From positions 1,302,001 to 1,366,000 of the forward strand of contig NZ_JAICCF010000003.1 in the NCBI RefSeq assembly GCF_019492185.1: a stretch of 64,000 nt of DNA, written 5' to 3'. This DNA comes from Chitinophaga rhizophila (GTDB lineage Bacteria > Bacteroidota > Bacteroidia > Chitinophagales > Chitinophagaceae). Both the position numbers and the translations under genes were made by a program. The notes beneath the pieces are model-generated. The model did not search any database, had not been told where the DNA came from, and saw only the letters and a list, made by a program, of their open reading frames with translations. Shown here in pieces: positions 18,251 through 26,988 of the stretch; position 1 is the first letter of the stretch, and the number at the start of each line of letters is the position of its first letter.

Positions 18251-19616
18251 GATGGTGATGTTTATTAGGTAATTTAGCAAATTCTTCGGCTGTTACTTCC
18301 TCATCCTTCACATTTACCTTATTTTCTGCCCAATCAAACAATTTCTGGGTCACCATTTCGCGGTAGGTCTGGTCCACGAATTTCTCATCCTGCAGCAGGC
18401 GCTCCAGGTAGCTGTCCAGCCAGTCAGCGCCATCGGTAGCGGCAGCACCACCAAAGTAGCCCATAACTTTCTGTTTAGCCGCTTCTTTCACTTCATCGAA
18501 AGAAACGTCCAGCTGATTTTCGCGGATCAGTTTATCGCTGATCAGTGTCCAGCGTAACTGATGATCAAAACCTGGATATTCTTTGTCGGCTTCCTCTGCG
18601 GTTTTTGGTTTTTCACCGCCGGTTTGCAGCCAACGTTTCAGAAAATCCTTAGGCAGCTCAATAGGCGTCTCGTGAACCAGCACTTCAAACAGGTCGTTAT
18701 GCAGGCGGTTGCGGCTTTCGGCATCCCAGGATTTTTCTATTTCTGATTGCAGTTTTTCGCGGAAGGCTGCTTCAGTAGTGATTTCTTCAGCAGGGAACAC
18801 TTCTTTGAAGAACTCTTCGTTCAGTTCTCTTTTTTCAATTAATTCTATTTTGGTAATAGTCAGCTTGTAATGTTTAGCTGAGATATCTTCATGCAGACCC
18901 AGTACATCGTGCTGGAACCACACCAGTTTATCAGCGTCAACAGCTGCAGAAGCCAGCACTACAATGCTGTCATCTTTTTTCTTACCCTGCATTTCTGCCT
19001 GAGTAGCAGCAGAGAAATTCTTTACCAGGAAAGAAACTTCTTTCTGCAGACCACCTTCAACAGCTGTACCCTGGGCGTCTGTTTCAACAACATTCAGGCC
19101 GAGTACATTATTTTCAGAAGATATTGCTTCAACTTCAGAAGATTTGCCACCTCTCAACTGCAGGCGCTCCACCTCTTCGTTCAGCATTTCAGGAGTAGCT
19201 TTGATTTTATAACGGGTCAGTGTAGTCTTACCCGCTTCAAGTGGAGTTACATCAAAAGCTGGTTTCAAACCAATCTCGAAATCAAAGTTGTATTCAGATG
19301 GATTATTGTGATCGAAAGTTCTCGCTTCTTTATCAAGTGAAAGCGGCTGAGCAAATATTTCCACTTTTTCGTTCTGGAGATATCCCATCAGCTCTTTTTC
19401 AACAGTTTTCAATATTTCGTCCGCGAAGATGGCCTGACCGTGCATTTTCTTAACCATGCCAGCAGGCACCATGCCCTTACGGAATCCTGGTATATTGGCT
19501 GTTTTGCTGAGTTGCTTTACTGCTTTGTCGAAATTGGGAAGGTAATCTTCCTGGCTCACTTTCACAGTGATCTTATCATTCAATAAACCGATGTTTTCTC
19601 TGGTAACGGTTGCCAT
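18240..19616 (-). CDS. tig: Trigger factor, ribosome-associated chaperone
   Basis: 458 residues in the Bacteroidota size range. The N-terminal ribosome-binding domain contains ANIPGFRKGMVPAGMVKK, close to the family signature GFRxGxxP. The middle region stands where other bacteria have the FKBP-type peptidyl-prolyl isomerase domain and is divergent; the C-terminal arm is helical. It ends in a His-rich tail, NKHHHHEH. The gene order tig-clpP-clpX is widely conserved and links nascent-chain folding with degradation. Confidence 0.93.
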   Translation of the reverse strand: MATVTRENIGLLNDKITVKVSQEDYLPNFDKAVKQLSKTANIPGFRKGMVPAGMVKKMHGQAIFADEILKTVEKELMGYLQNEKVEIFAQPLSLDKEARTFDHNNPSEYNFDFEIGLKPAFDVTPLEAGKTTLTRYKIKATPEMLNEEVERLQLRGGKSSEVEAISSENNVLGLNVVETDAQGTAVEGGLQKEVSFLVKNFSAATQAEMQGKKKDDSIVVLASAAVDADKLVWFQHDVLGLHEDISAKHYKLTITKIELIEKRELNEEFFKEVFPAEEITTEAAFREKLQSEIEKSWDAESRNRLHNDLFEVLVHETPIELPKDFLKRWLQTGGEKPKTAEEADKEYPGFDHQLRWTLISDKLIRENQLDVSFDEVKEAAKQKVMGYFGGAAATDGADWLDSYLERLLQDEKFVDQTYREMVTQKLFDWAENKVNVKDEEVTAEEFAKLPNKHHHHEH

Positions 19617-19675
19617 AATAGTTTAAATGTTCTTGTATGAAGCAATAATAATTCCGAGTTGAAATATCTGCCATG

Positions 19676-19736
19676 AAGTCACAAAGGCACGAAGGAATGG
19701 CAGCTGGGTGGGAGTTACTTGGTGACTTAGCGCCTT
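19676..19736. repeat. Imperfect inverted repeat of AAGTCACAAAGGCACGAAG type
   Basis: Positions 19676-19694 and the reverse complement of 19718-19736 match at 14 of 19. Similar CTTTGTG-type strings are common in Bacteroidota intergenic DNA. It lies between tRNA-Leu and tig. Confidence 0.4.
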
Positions 19737-19774
19737 AATGGCAATTTTAAGAAGCCGGATGCCGGTTGCCGGAT

Positions 19775-19837
19775 AAAAAAAACGCTTAATGCTGAGGCAG
19801 TCTCTGCGTTAAGCGGTCAGCATCTTGCATTAAGCGT
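19775..19837 (-). terminator. Terminator of tRNA-Leu, long hairpin
   Basis: On the minus strand ACGCTTAATGC (19837-19827) pairs with GCATTAAGCGT (19792-19782), followed by eight T. An inner TGCTGA/TCAGCA pair and a third related copy (GCGTTAAGCG, 19806-19815) allow alternative folds. Confidence 0.75.
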
Positions 19838-19847
19838 CAAAAAAAAG

Positions 19848-19929
19848 TGCGGGTGATAGGACTCGAACCTACATGCCGTGAAGCACCAGATCCTAAGTCT
19901 GGCGTGTCTACCAATTTCACCACACCCGC
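19848..19929 (-). tRNA. tRNA-Leu (anticodon UAG)
   Basis: An 82-nt cloverleaf. The acceptor stem GCGGGTG pairs with CACCCGC, then discriminator A; CCA is not encoded. The anticodon arm CAGAC-TTAGGAT-type loop gives UAG, the variable arm is class II in length, and the T arm has GGTTCGAGTCC. Confidence 0.95.
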
Positions 19930-20033
19930 AATTAATATTTATAAGAACTGTTTCCCCAATACTGGCATACCGGGAAAAGGACTGCGAAGGTATGTTTTTT
20001 TATTGATTAAAAAAATCGAACACAGCAGAAATT

Positions 20034-20951
20034 TTAATCTTGGGTAAAACCTGTCACTGCTTTCCGCAAAAGACGCGCCAGCCAGACCGAAAATGGACGG
20101 GTATACCGGTTATCCGGATCAAGCGTCGGATCCAGTATTGTGACATGCATCCCCCGAAAAAGCGTGGATGCCAGCAGCGGGGTAAGTGCTTCCTCCAGTT
20201 CCTCATAGGAAAGACCTCCGGCGTCCGGACTATCCACACACGGCATGATCTCATTATCAAGGATATCCACATCCAGATGTATCCAGAAGCCATCCAGCCC
20301 AGCCTGACCATTCATTGTCAGGAATGCCTTGATAATAGCCGGAATACCCTGTTCCCTGATAGCCGGCAGGTCATAATAGCTGATACGGCTGTCAATAATA
20401 GGCTGTACATACGCAGGGTCCATCTCCCGATTGCCAAACGCATATATATGCTCCTCTCTGATATAAGGGCTTAACTGCGCAATATCCGATAACTTAGGAT
20501 GCCCATTGCCAGAAACAAACGCCAGTCCCATTCCGGCTGCTCCGGCCGTACCCGAATGCTCCGGTAACATATAATCATGGTGCCCATCCATAGCAAACAG
20601 CCCATATGGTCTGCCTGTACGCCGTAAACCCAGCGCTGTGCCAATAAGGATACTGCAATCTCCACCAATTACTATGGGAATGATGTCTTTATTGACGGCT
20701 TCATAGACTTTATCTGCCAGTAGCTGGCTGTAATTGATAATGGCGTCTGCATTCCTGACCTGCGTGTCTGGGTCAATATCCATCGTATAAGGTGGGGCAG
20801 GAACAGTAATGATCTGGGAAATCCCTGCTTCTTCAGCAAAGTCATTCCGTCTCAGGGCCTCGGGAAAAAACTTAACACCTGGTTCTATGCCGGGTTGTAA
20901 TTCCTTCAGACCCAGGTTGCTTGGGGCTTCAATGATCATGAAATTGCGCAT
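20034..20951 (-). CDS. Arginase/agmatinase-fold enzyme with a Cys at the first metal-ligand position
   Basis: 305 residues of the ureohydrolase superfamily. Metal motifs are visible: IGGDCSILIG (residues about 95-104), MDGHHDYM (DxHxD type) and HLDVDILD (DxD type). In most family members the first motif is GGDHS; here Cys99 replaces the His. Hydrolysis of a guanidino or amidino compound is likely, but whether the substrate is arginine, agmatine, formiminoglutamate or hydroxy-arginine cannot be told. It lies 90 nt downstream of the MFS/amidohydrolase pair and may belong to the same nitrogen-compound unit. Confidence 0.82.
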   Translation of the reverse strand: MRNFMIIEAPSNLGLKELQPGIEPGVKFFPEALRRNDFAEEAGISQIITVPAPPYTMDIDPDTQVRNADAIINYSQLLADKVYEAVNKDIIPIVIGGDCSILIGTALGLRRTGRPYGLFAMDGHHDYMLPEHSGTAGAAGMGLAFVSGNGHPKLSDIAQLSPYIREEHIYAFGNREMDPAYVQPIIDSRISYYDLPAIREQGIPAIIKAFLTMNGQAGLDGFWIHLDVDILDNEIMPCVDSPDAGGLSYEELEEALTPLLASTLFRGMHVTILDPTLDPDNRYTRPFSVWLARLLRKAVTGFTQD

Positions 20952-21041
20952 CGGTACATGTTTTTGTACTGTCTGAGATATGACAGAGCGTCATGTACCG
21001 AAGATAAGTGCTTTCAGGCTAACGATGAATGCAGTGAGCTA

Positions 21042-22247
21042 TCAAATTTTCTGCATGGCTAATTGGGCACTACGGGCTGCCTTCGCCTTATTCCTGAAGA
21101 ACAGTAAAATATTGATAGTGATAACCATACAGCAGCCTGCACATACTGCCGGCCAATGGCCTATATTCCATAAGAACAATCCCAGGGCCGAACCGGTAGC
21201 TCCACCAATAAAGGTGGACGTCATAAATACAGTGTTAAACCTGTTCCTGGCTTCCGGCAGGATAGCATAAATAATAGTCTGATTGGTAACCTGTACCGCC
21301 TGGTGGCCTACATCAAGGATGATAATCCCTGCCAGCATCAGGAATAGTCCGCTGCCTGTAAAATAAAAGCCGATAAAGCTAACCAGTTCACACACCAATC
21401 CTATAATAATATTGTTCCTCGGGTCGCGGCCGTCGCTGATCTTACCTACCAAAGGAGCTGCCAGTGCACCGGCTGCTCCGGCCAGGCCAAAAAGTCCGAT
21501 CTCGAAACTCTTAAAGCCAAACGGTGGAGCGGAGAGAAATAATACCATCGTTACCCAAAAGGCACTCAGTACCGCAAATGACAGGGCGTTTGTAACTGCT
21601 GCCTGTCTTAACAGCGGCTGAGTCATAGCATAACGTGCTACTGATTTCATCAGCTGACCATAGTTCCCGTTAAAGGACGGCTGACTAACCGGGAACCGGA
21701 AGCGCATCAGTACCAATAATACCGCACATACTCCGGCAGCAATGTAATACATGGCCCGCCATCCATAGAAAGCGCCGATAGTGCCGCTAAGACTACGGGA
21801 GGCCAGTATACCTACCAGTAGTCCTGCCATGATAGTCCCGATTGTACTGCCACGTTTGTGATCAGCTGCCAGCGTGGCGGCCAGCGGTAAAATGAGCTGA
21901 GGTATAATACTGCAGATGCCAATCAATACACTGGCTATCTGTAAAATGATGAAGTTTGGGGCTGTTGCTGCCATCAGTAATGCCACAACGGCTGCGCCTG
22001 TACCTACCAGAATCTGTTTACGCTTCTCCAATATGTCACCCAATGGTACCAAAAGGAGTAAACCAAGAGCATATCCTATCTGCGTCAGATAGGTCACCCT
22101 CCCCGCTATACTCTCGTGCAGGCCCCACTCTTTCGACATTAATACTATCAGTGGCTGACAATAATAGATGTTGGCTACGATCAGTCCGGCACAGGCTGCC
22201 ATAAAAGCTGTATCTCCCTTTCCCAGATGTTGCTGTTCCATTCCCAT
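21042..22247 (-). CDS. MFS transporter (drug or metabolite exporter type)
   Basis: About 401 residues from ATG 22247 (MGMEQQHLGKGD); the frame is open 35 codons upstream, but that part overlaps the amidohydrolase gene and is not membrane-topology-like. There are about twelve hydrophobic helices, with the loop 2-3 signature region LLVPLGDILEKRKQILVG. NIYYCQPLI and YLTQIGYALGLLL fit the YfcJ/EmrD-like DHA1 group. The substrate is unknown. It begins 31 nt after the M20 amidohydrolase stop, probably the same transcript. Confidence 0.85.
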   Translation of the reverse strand: MGMEQQHLGKGDTAFMAACAGLIVANIYYCQPLIVLMSKEWGLHESIAGRVTYLTQIGYALGLLLLVPLGDILEKRKQILVGTGAAVVALLMAATAPNFIILQIASVLIGICSIIPQLILPLAATLAADHKRGSTIGTIMAGLLVGILASRSLSGTIGAFYGWRAMYYIAAGVCAVLLVLMRFRFPVSQPSFNGNYGQLMKSVARYAMTQPLLRQAAVTNALSFAVLSAFWVTMVLFLSAPPFGFKSFEIGLFGLAGAAGALAAPLVGKISDGRDPRNNIIIGLVCELVSFIGFYFTGSGLFLMLAGIIILDVGHQAVQVTNQTIIYAILPEARNRFNTVFMTSTFIGGATGSALGLFLWNIGHWPAVCAGCCMVITINILLFFRNKAKAARSAQLAMQKI

Positions 22248-22278
22248 GATTTCTGATGAAGGCGCAAAGTTAAGACAA

Positions 22279-23448
22279 TTAACGGAAGCCTTCCAGCAAC
22301 TCAACTGCTCCCTTAGCCAGGAAAGAAGCACCAAAAGGAATACATCCTTCATTAAATATCACTTTCGGATGATGCAGGTAGTAACCTGGAGAAGCAGGAT
22401 CCTGCGCGCCCAGCAGGTAGAACATAGAAGGTACTTTACGGGAATAATAACAGAAGTCTTCTCCTGCCAGCAAAGGTACTACCTCGGATACATTGTCCTT
22501 TCCAAAAACTGTAGTAAGACTACCTTGTAGTCGTTGATGGACTGTTTTGTTATTAAGTACGCTGGGGATCGTAAAATAGAGATCAAAAACGATTGCTGTC
22601 TGGTGTATCAGTTGCAGGCCGTCAATCAGCTGCTGTAATCTCCGGACTACTGCTTCATAGACTTCCAGGTTGAGTGCACGGATAGTACCCTCGAGTATCA
22701 CTTTATCTGCAATCACATTTGGTGCAACACCGCCATTGATCTTGGTGAAGGATAACACGGCAGTTTCCATAGGTGGTGTATTCCTCGACACAATGCTCTG
22801 TGCTGCCTGTACCAACTGGGAGGCTATCAGTACAGCATCTATGCCCAGCTGTGGAGATGCGCCGGCGTGTGCCGCTTTACCAGTAACCTCCAATGTGAAA
22901 AAGCCCGTGCATGCCAGCGCAGGGCCTAATGCGTAGGTTATTTGTCCTACGGGAAGAGATGGATCAACGTGCATTCCCAGTGCGGCCTGTACATCATCCA
23001 GGTGGCCGGCTTCCACAAACTTGCGGGCACCGCTCTTCCGTTCAGGGTCATTTGCTGGACCTTCTTCTGAAGGCTGGAAAAGAAACTTAACGGTTCCCCG
23101 GAAGTCAGTATCCTTTAATAATGCTGCAGCACCTATCAGCATAGTAGTATGCACGTCATGGCCGCAGGCATGCATTTTTCCGCTAACCGCCGAAGCAAAT
23201 GGTAACCCCGTCTCTTCCTGCATGGGAAGAGCGTCCATATCGGCACGGATGGCTACACAAGGCCCTTCACCCCGGGTAAGGGTAGCGATAACGCCGGTAC
23301 CGGCAACATTTGAAATATATGCGATTCCCAGCCTGTCTAATTCCCTTTTCACCAGGCCGGATGTGTGTTCTTCTTCGTATCCCAATTCAGGGTTAGCATG
23401 AATCTGTCTTCTGATCTGAATAAGCCTGTCCGCTAGTTGTGTGTCCAT
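22279..23448 (-). CDS. M20 family metallopeptidase / N-acyl-amino-acid amidohydrolase
   Basis: 389 residues with the M20D signatures: ADMDALPMQEETGLPFAS, MHACGHDVHTTMLIGAA (metal ligands), FLFQPSEEGPA, and a dimerisation domain with GKAAHAGASPQLGIDA. These enzymes cleave N-acyl or amido amino acids (hippurate, N-acetyl amino acids, IAA-conjugates). It is 17 nt downstream of the AraC gene and 31 nt upstream of the exporter, suggesting a regulated uptake or detoxification unit. No signal peptide; cytosolic. Confidence 0.92.
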   Translation of the reverse strand: MDTQLADRLIQIRRQIHANPELGYEEEHTSGLVKRELDRLGIAYISNVAGTGVIATLTRGEGPCVAIRADMDALPMQEETGLPFASAVSGKMHACGHDVHTTMLIGAAALLKDTDFRGTVKFLFQPSEEGPANDPERKSGARKFVEAGHLDDVQAALGMHVDPSLPVGQITYALGPALACTGFFTLEVTGKAAHAGASPQLGIDAVLIASQLVQAAQSIVSRNTPPMETAVLSFTKINGGVAPNVIADKVILEGTIRALNLEVYEAVVRRLQQLIDGLQLIHQTAIVFDLYFTIPSVLNNKTVHQRLQGSLTTVFGKDNVSEVVPLLAGEDFCYYSRKVPSMFYLLGAQDPASPGYYLHHPKVIFNEGCIPFGASFLAKGAVELLEGFR

Positions 23449-23465
23449 CTATACAGCATTTCCCA

Positions 23466-24533
23466 TCAAGTTAAGCGGTTTTTCCGATATTCTCTGGGAG
23501 AACAGCGGTATCGCTTGCGGAATACGGCGGTGAAGTAGTTTGCGCCGCGGTAACCGCTGCTGTAACTGATTTCTTTAATGCTCAGTGATGTTTGTGATAG
23601 TAACAAAGCAGCTTTTTTAAGTCGCAGGTGCTCTATATAACCTCTGGGGGATACGCTGAGCAGTTCTTTAAAAGCGCGCTCAAACGTATTAATATGCATA
23701 CCTGCCTGTTTGCTTAGCTCTGATATACTAAGCGGCTGGTGATAGTGATGTTGGATGTATTGACAGATCTGCCGGAGCTTCTGTGCCTGATCGCCATTTT
23801 GCAGGTATTTGGGCGTAAGTGCGTTGATGTACTGCGTAATGAGTTCCTGTATTTTTTCGTCAATAAAGGACTTCAGTGTAGCTGACACAGCAGGGGGCTG
23901 CCGCATTTCAAGTAATACTTTCAAATCCGATGCATCCATCCTGATTGCCGGCAGCAACGCAGCTCTGCGCGCCTGCCGCTGATGCAGCTGATAAATCTCG
24001 TCAAAGGAAGCATGATGGGCAATAAAGTTCTTAAAGAACGCCGGAGAAAATGATATGCATATCATTTCGTAATAGCCGGGTCGCAGCTCTGCTATATTCT
24101 GTGAATTGGACGGAATGTAGTAGATGCCGAACTCCTTTTCGATCAGCATCAGTTTCCCTTTTCCCTGTAATCTGCAGGATATATTGCCTTGCATAATACA
24201 ATACATGGCAATCATAGACTCGTTAACAGATGGCTGCAGCCGTACTTTGTCCTTTACGAAACAGTGCTGCCAGCTGATGACCCAGTCAGTATCCTGGATA
24301 TGCTGTGTAAGATAACTGCCAAAGGGGGCTTCTGAATAACTTATCTCTGTAGCTTGTGCGATCCGGTATTGCTGATATCTTTCCGGTAGACTGTCAGAGG
24401 TCCGGACATGGGGTTGCATCTTTTCAGGTATCCCGAAATGCAATGCCGGGGGATATAAGCTGGAAGTCATGTTCAGGCATTTAACCGGTGACTGATAATA
24501 ATTCTGGTTGTATAAATTCTGGTTACTACCCAA
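23466..24533 (-). CDS. AraC-family transcriptional regulator
   Basis: Up to 355 residues; an internal start at MTSSLYPP or MQPHVRTSD is equally possible. The C-terminal ~100 residues hold the two AraC helix-turn-helices (LSISELSKQAGMHINTFERA and LSIKEISYSSGYRGANYFT, then FRKRYRCSPREYRKN). The N-terminal region is a divergent sensing domain. It heads a co-oriented run with the M20 amidohydrolase and MFS genes and probably controls them. Confidence 0.9.
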   Translation of the reverse strand: MGSNQNLYNQNYYQSPVKCLNMTSSLYPPALHFGIPEKMQPHVRTSDSLPERYQQYRIAQATEISYSEAPFGSYLTQHIQDTDWVISWQHCFVKDKVRLQPSVNESMIAMYCIMQGNISCRLQGKGKLMLIEKEFGIYYIPSNSQNIAELRPGYYEMICISFSPAFFKNFIAHHASFDEIYQLHQRQARRAALLPAIRMDASDLKVLLEMRQPPAVSATLKSFIDEKIQELITQYINALTPKYLQNGDQAQKLRQICQYIQHHYHQPLSISELSKQAGMHINTFERAFKELLSVSPRGYIEHLRLKKAALLLSQTSLSIKEISYSSGYRGANYFTAVFRKRYRCSPREYRKNRLT

Positions 24534-24544
24534 ATTTATGTCCC

Positions 24545-24559
24545 GGTACTGCGATGGTA
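24545..24559 (-). promoter_or_regulatory. Shared 15-nt motif GGTACTGCGATGGTA upstream of the AraC gene
   Basis: One mismatch to 10712-10726. It is built as two TGGTAC-like direct halves about 11 nt apart (CGGTACT and TGGTACT), as expected for a regulator bound twice on one helix face. It might be an autoregulatory site; inference. Confidence 0.3.
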
Positions 24560-24578
24560 CTTCAAATGAATGCCTGCG

Positions 24579-25745
24579 CTAAATATACTTCAGCCACCAC
24601 TGCGTATGTGTCTGCCTGTATTTTCCGAACCACTGACTAGGTTTATACAGTATAGCAACTACCGATATCCATATCGCATATACTATCGGTAACGTATACC
24701 CGAAGTTAACCGGTCTGAATAAAAAAGGTATATTAGGATCAACTATATCTCCTGCTGTATAACCGCTAAGGAAAAAGGCAATCACCAGCAAAAAATGTAA
24801 CAGGTAGAAATGCAGAATGTAATAGAAGAAAGGAACTTTACCATACACACTAATCACCTCCTGCCAGCGCCCTTTTACCTGTTCAAGCCCTGCAAGTGCA
24901 AGCAATGTTGGCCCCAATGTCATGCACAAGAAATCAAGTGATGGCGGATATTTACTTACATCAATAAAATCAAGGAATGTTCTGAAGCCTGTCTGCTGAA
25001 ATTCCCATGGAGTAGGGTTTCCATAATGATTAATGCTTCTGAGCACAATGAATAAAAGTATAGCCGCACTGCCTGTTATCAGCAGAAACTTTCTACGTAC
25101 TTCTACTGTTGCGTCTTTCCTGAAAAAATATCCCGCACAATATCCGAGTAACATGGCACTGGTCCAGGGCAGTATGGCGTAGAACGCAAAGATGAACCGG
25201 TTGCCTCCCATCGGTATAACTGTTCCAAATGAGGTAAATAATATCTTCCAGATATTACCCGGCAGCGTGAAGTAATCAAGTATATTATGTCCGAAGAAAA
25301 GCAGCAGACCTGTGAATAGTACTGCCTTAAATGATAATCGCATCAGTAAACCAAGTACAATCATACTCCATCCGATAGCCCAGATTACCTGCAGGATGAA
25401 CACATTGTAAAGCGGATTAAATGTAAGCCCCAGGGTAACTATCACCAGCTCTGCAATAATCAGCCATAGCCCCCTTTTCATGAGGAAGGTACTGGCCTCT
25501 TTCATTGTTTTCTTCTGCGAAGCAATGTATGCTGATAATCCCGATAAGAATACAAATGCAGGAGCACAATAATGCGTGATCCAGCGGGTGAAAAATAACA
25601 GGGGCGTTGTAGTTGCCGCATCCAGTGGATCGGCAGTCATCGCTGTGTTATGGAAGAAATCACGTGTATGGTCCAATGCCATAATGATCATTATAATGCC
25701 ACGCAGGATATCTATTGATGCAATACGGGAACTTGCTGACTGCAT
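24579..25745 (-). CDS. DUF1624-type integral membrane protein (acyltransferase-like)
   Basis: 388 residues with about ten hydrophobic helices. The start MQSASSRIASIDILRGIIMI and the following MALDHTRDFFHN match DUF1624/heparan-alpha-glucosaminide N-acetyltransferase-like proteins, where an early RG..M..M..DH motif is typical. The reaction is unknown in bacteria; members are thought to acylate envelope sugars. It lies alone between the AraC gene and the divergent SnoaL-like gene. Confidence 0.8.
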   Translation of the reverse strand: MQSASSRIASIDILRGIIMIIMALDHTRDFFHNTAMTADPLDAATTTPLLFFTRWITHYCAPAFVFLSGLSAYIASQKKTMKEASTFLMKRGLWLIIAELVIVTLGLTFNPLYNVFILQVIWAIGWSMIVLGLLMRLSFKAVLFTGLLLFFGHNILDYFTLPGNIWKILFTSFGTVIPMGGNRFIFAFYAILPWTSAMLLGYCAGYFFRKDATVEVRRKFLLITGSAAILLFIVLRSINHYGNPTPWEFQQTGFRTFLDFIDVSKYPPSLDFLCMTLGPTLLALAGLEQVKGRWQEVISVYGKVPFFYYILHFYLLHFLLVIAFFLSGYTAGDIVDPNIPFLFRPVNFGYTLPIVYAIWISVVAILYKPSQWFGKYRQTHTQWWLKYI

Positions 25746-25867
25746 ATGGAGTGTATTTTACAGGGATGGGTTGATGCTATGGTGAATATACCGATGTTTA
25801 TTTATGACAACAATATCTTTTCAGAAATTGGCCTAAATTAGCTGATACTCCAAAATCCACCATTCTC

Positions 25868-26227
25868 ATGACTACAAAACAAATTGCTGATCGCCTGGTA
25901 GCACTCTGCCAACAAGGTGAATTTGATGCTGCTCAGAAAGAACTCTTTGCAGCTGATGCTGTAAGTATTGAACCTTATGCCACACCTGAATTTGAGAAAG
26001 AAGTAAAAGGACTGGATAAGATTGCCGAGAAAGGAGAGAAGTTCATGCATATGACGGAAACTATGCATAGTGTAGAAATCTCTGCTCCGGTAATCGGAGG
26101 AAATGCCTTCGCTATGTCTCTAAAAATGGACATCACTATGAAAGGACAAGATAGAATGACAATTGAAGAATTATGTGTTTACCAGGTGAAAGACGGAAAG
26201 ATTATTTCCGAGCAGTTTTTTATGTAA
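25868..26227 (+). CDS. SnoaL-like / NTF2-fold protein
   Basis: 119 residues, starting MTTKQIADRLVALCQQGEFD. The layout (N-terminal helices, then strands AFAMSLKMDITMKGQDR and ELCVYQVKDGKIISEQFFM) is the cone-shaped NTF2 fold with the characteristic late YxVxDGKIxxEQF. Members bind small ligands or act as cyclases and isomerases; no catalytic residue is decisive here. Convergent with DUF4240. Confidence 0.82.
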   Translation: MTTKQIADRLVALCQQGEFDAAQKELFAADAVSIEPYATPEFEKEVKGLDKIAEKGEKFMHMTETMHSVEISAPVIGGNAFAMSLKMDITMKGQDRMTIEELCVYQVKDGKIISEQFFM

Positions 26228-26290
26228 AAGTCCGCCGCTGTAACTAACTGCGTCCAGGACGGCAACCCCTGAAGAGCTTTTTAGATAATA

Positions 26291-26322
26291 CAGCAAAGGG
26301 CTGCCTGAGCAGCCCTTTGCTG
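26291..26322. terminator. Bidirectional terminator abutting the DUF4240 stop codon
   Basis: CAGCAAAGGGCTGC and its exact reverse complement with loop CTGA. It ends at 26322; the minus-strand stop codon begins at 26323. Confidence 0.85.
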
Positions 26323-26805
26323 TTACCAGCCCCTTGAATTAGAGCCGGACTCAATACAGTGGAGGCAGTATCGCTCAAATGTTTCGCCGAATTTGTCTTC
26401 ATAGACACCATATCCGACAAACCCGACATCCCCGGCAGCAACATCGGTAGTAGCTACCGAAGGGTTCTCATCCACCATGTCGTAATAGGTTTGTCCCATA
26501 CCTACAATAAAGCATCGCCGGTATAGAAAGCCGTCGTCAGTCCCGCCTGTGCGTTCATGAATCTCTTCCCTGTCTATATGGAAAAGCTTTTCCTCCATCA
26601 CATGATTGAACTTCGTTAATTCCCGATCATCCAGGTAAATAAGCTGCTGCCGGATATGGTCTGTGATCTCTGTGGAAACGATGTTTCCGAGGTACCTGAT
26701 TAAAGCGGGATCATTGGTAGTAAGCGCGGTTTCTCTTAAATTGAATAAATCTCTATCTGTTGTCCACGCGGTTTCAATGATTTCCCAGAATCTTGTTGCG
26801 TTCAT
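26323..26805 (-). CDS. DUF4240 domain protein
   Basis: 160 residues from the chosen start MNATRFWEIIETAW; the frame is open 16 codons further, but the family begins with this xFWxxIExA segment. DUF4240 proteins are small soluble proteins of unknown function, often linked to toxin-immunity or housekeeping-of-unknown-role contexts. The C-terminal half has FLYRRCFIVGMGQTYYDMV. No neighbour gives a clue. Confidence 0.8.
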   Translation of the reverse strand: MNATRFWEIIETAWTTDRDLFNLRETALTTNDPALIRYLGNIVSTEITDHIRQQLIYLDDRELTKFNHVMEEKLFHIDREEIHERTGGTDDGFLYRRCFIVGMGQTYYDMVDENPSVATTDVAAGDVGFVGYGVYEDKFGETFERYCLHCIESGSNSRGW

Positions 26806-26988
26806 AAAAGACAGATTTTTATGTGTCGTGGAATAGGCGCCGGGTATCACCAATGTACATTTACATAGACGCCTTTACCTATAACAATCCAGGGACGCCA
26901 AAGTTCATCCCTTATTTTAGAAGTATACCTGCTATTTTACTATTTTGTCACCTACTGATAATAACACCTATAAATCGCTTATTATTTT

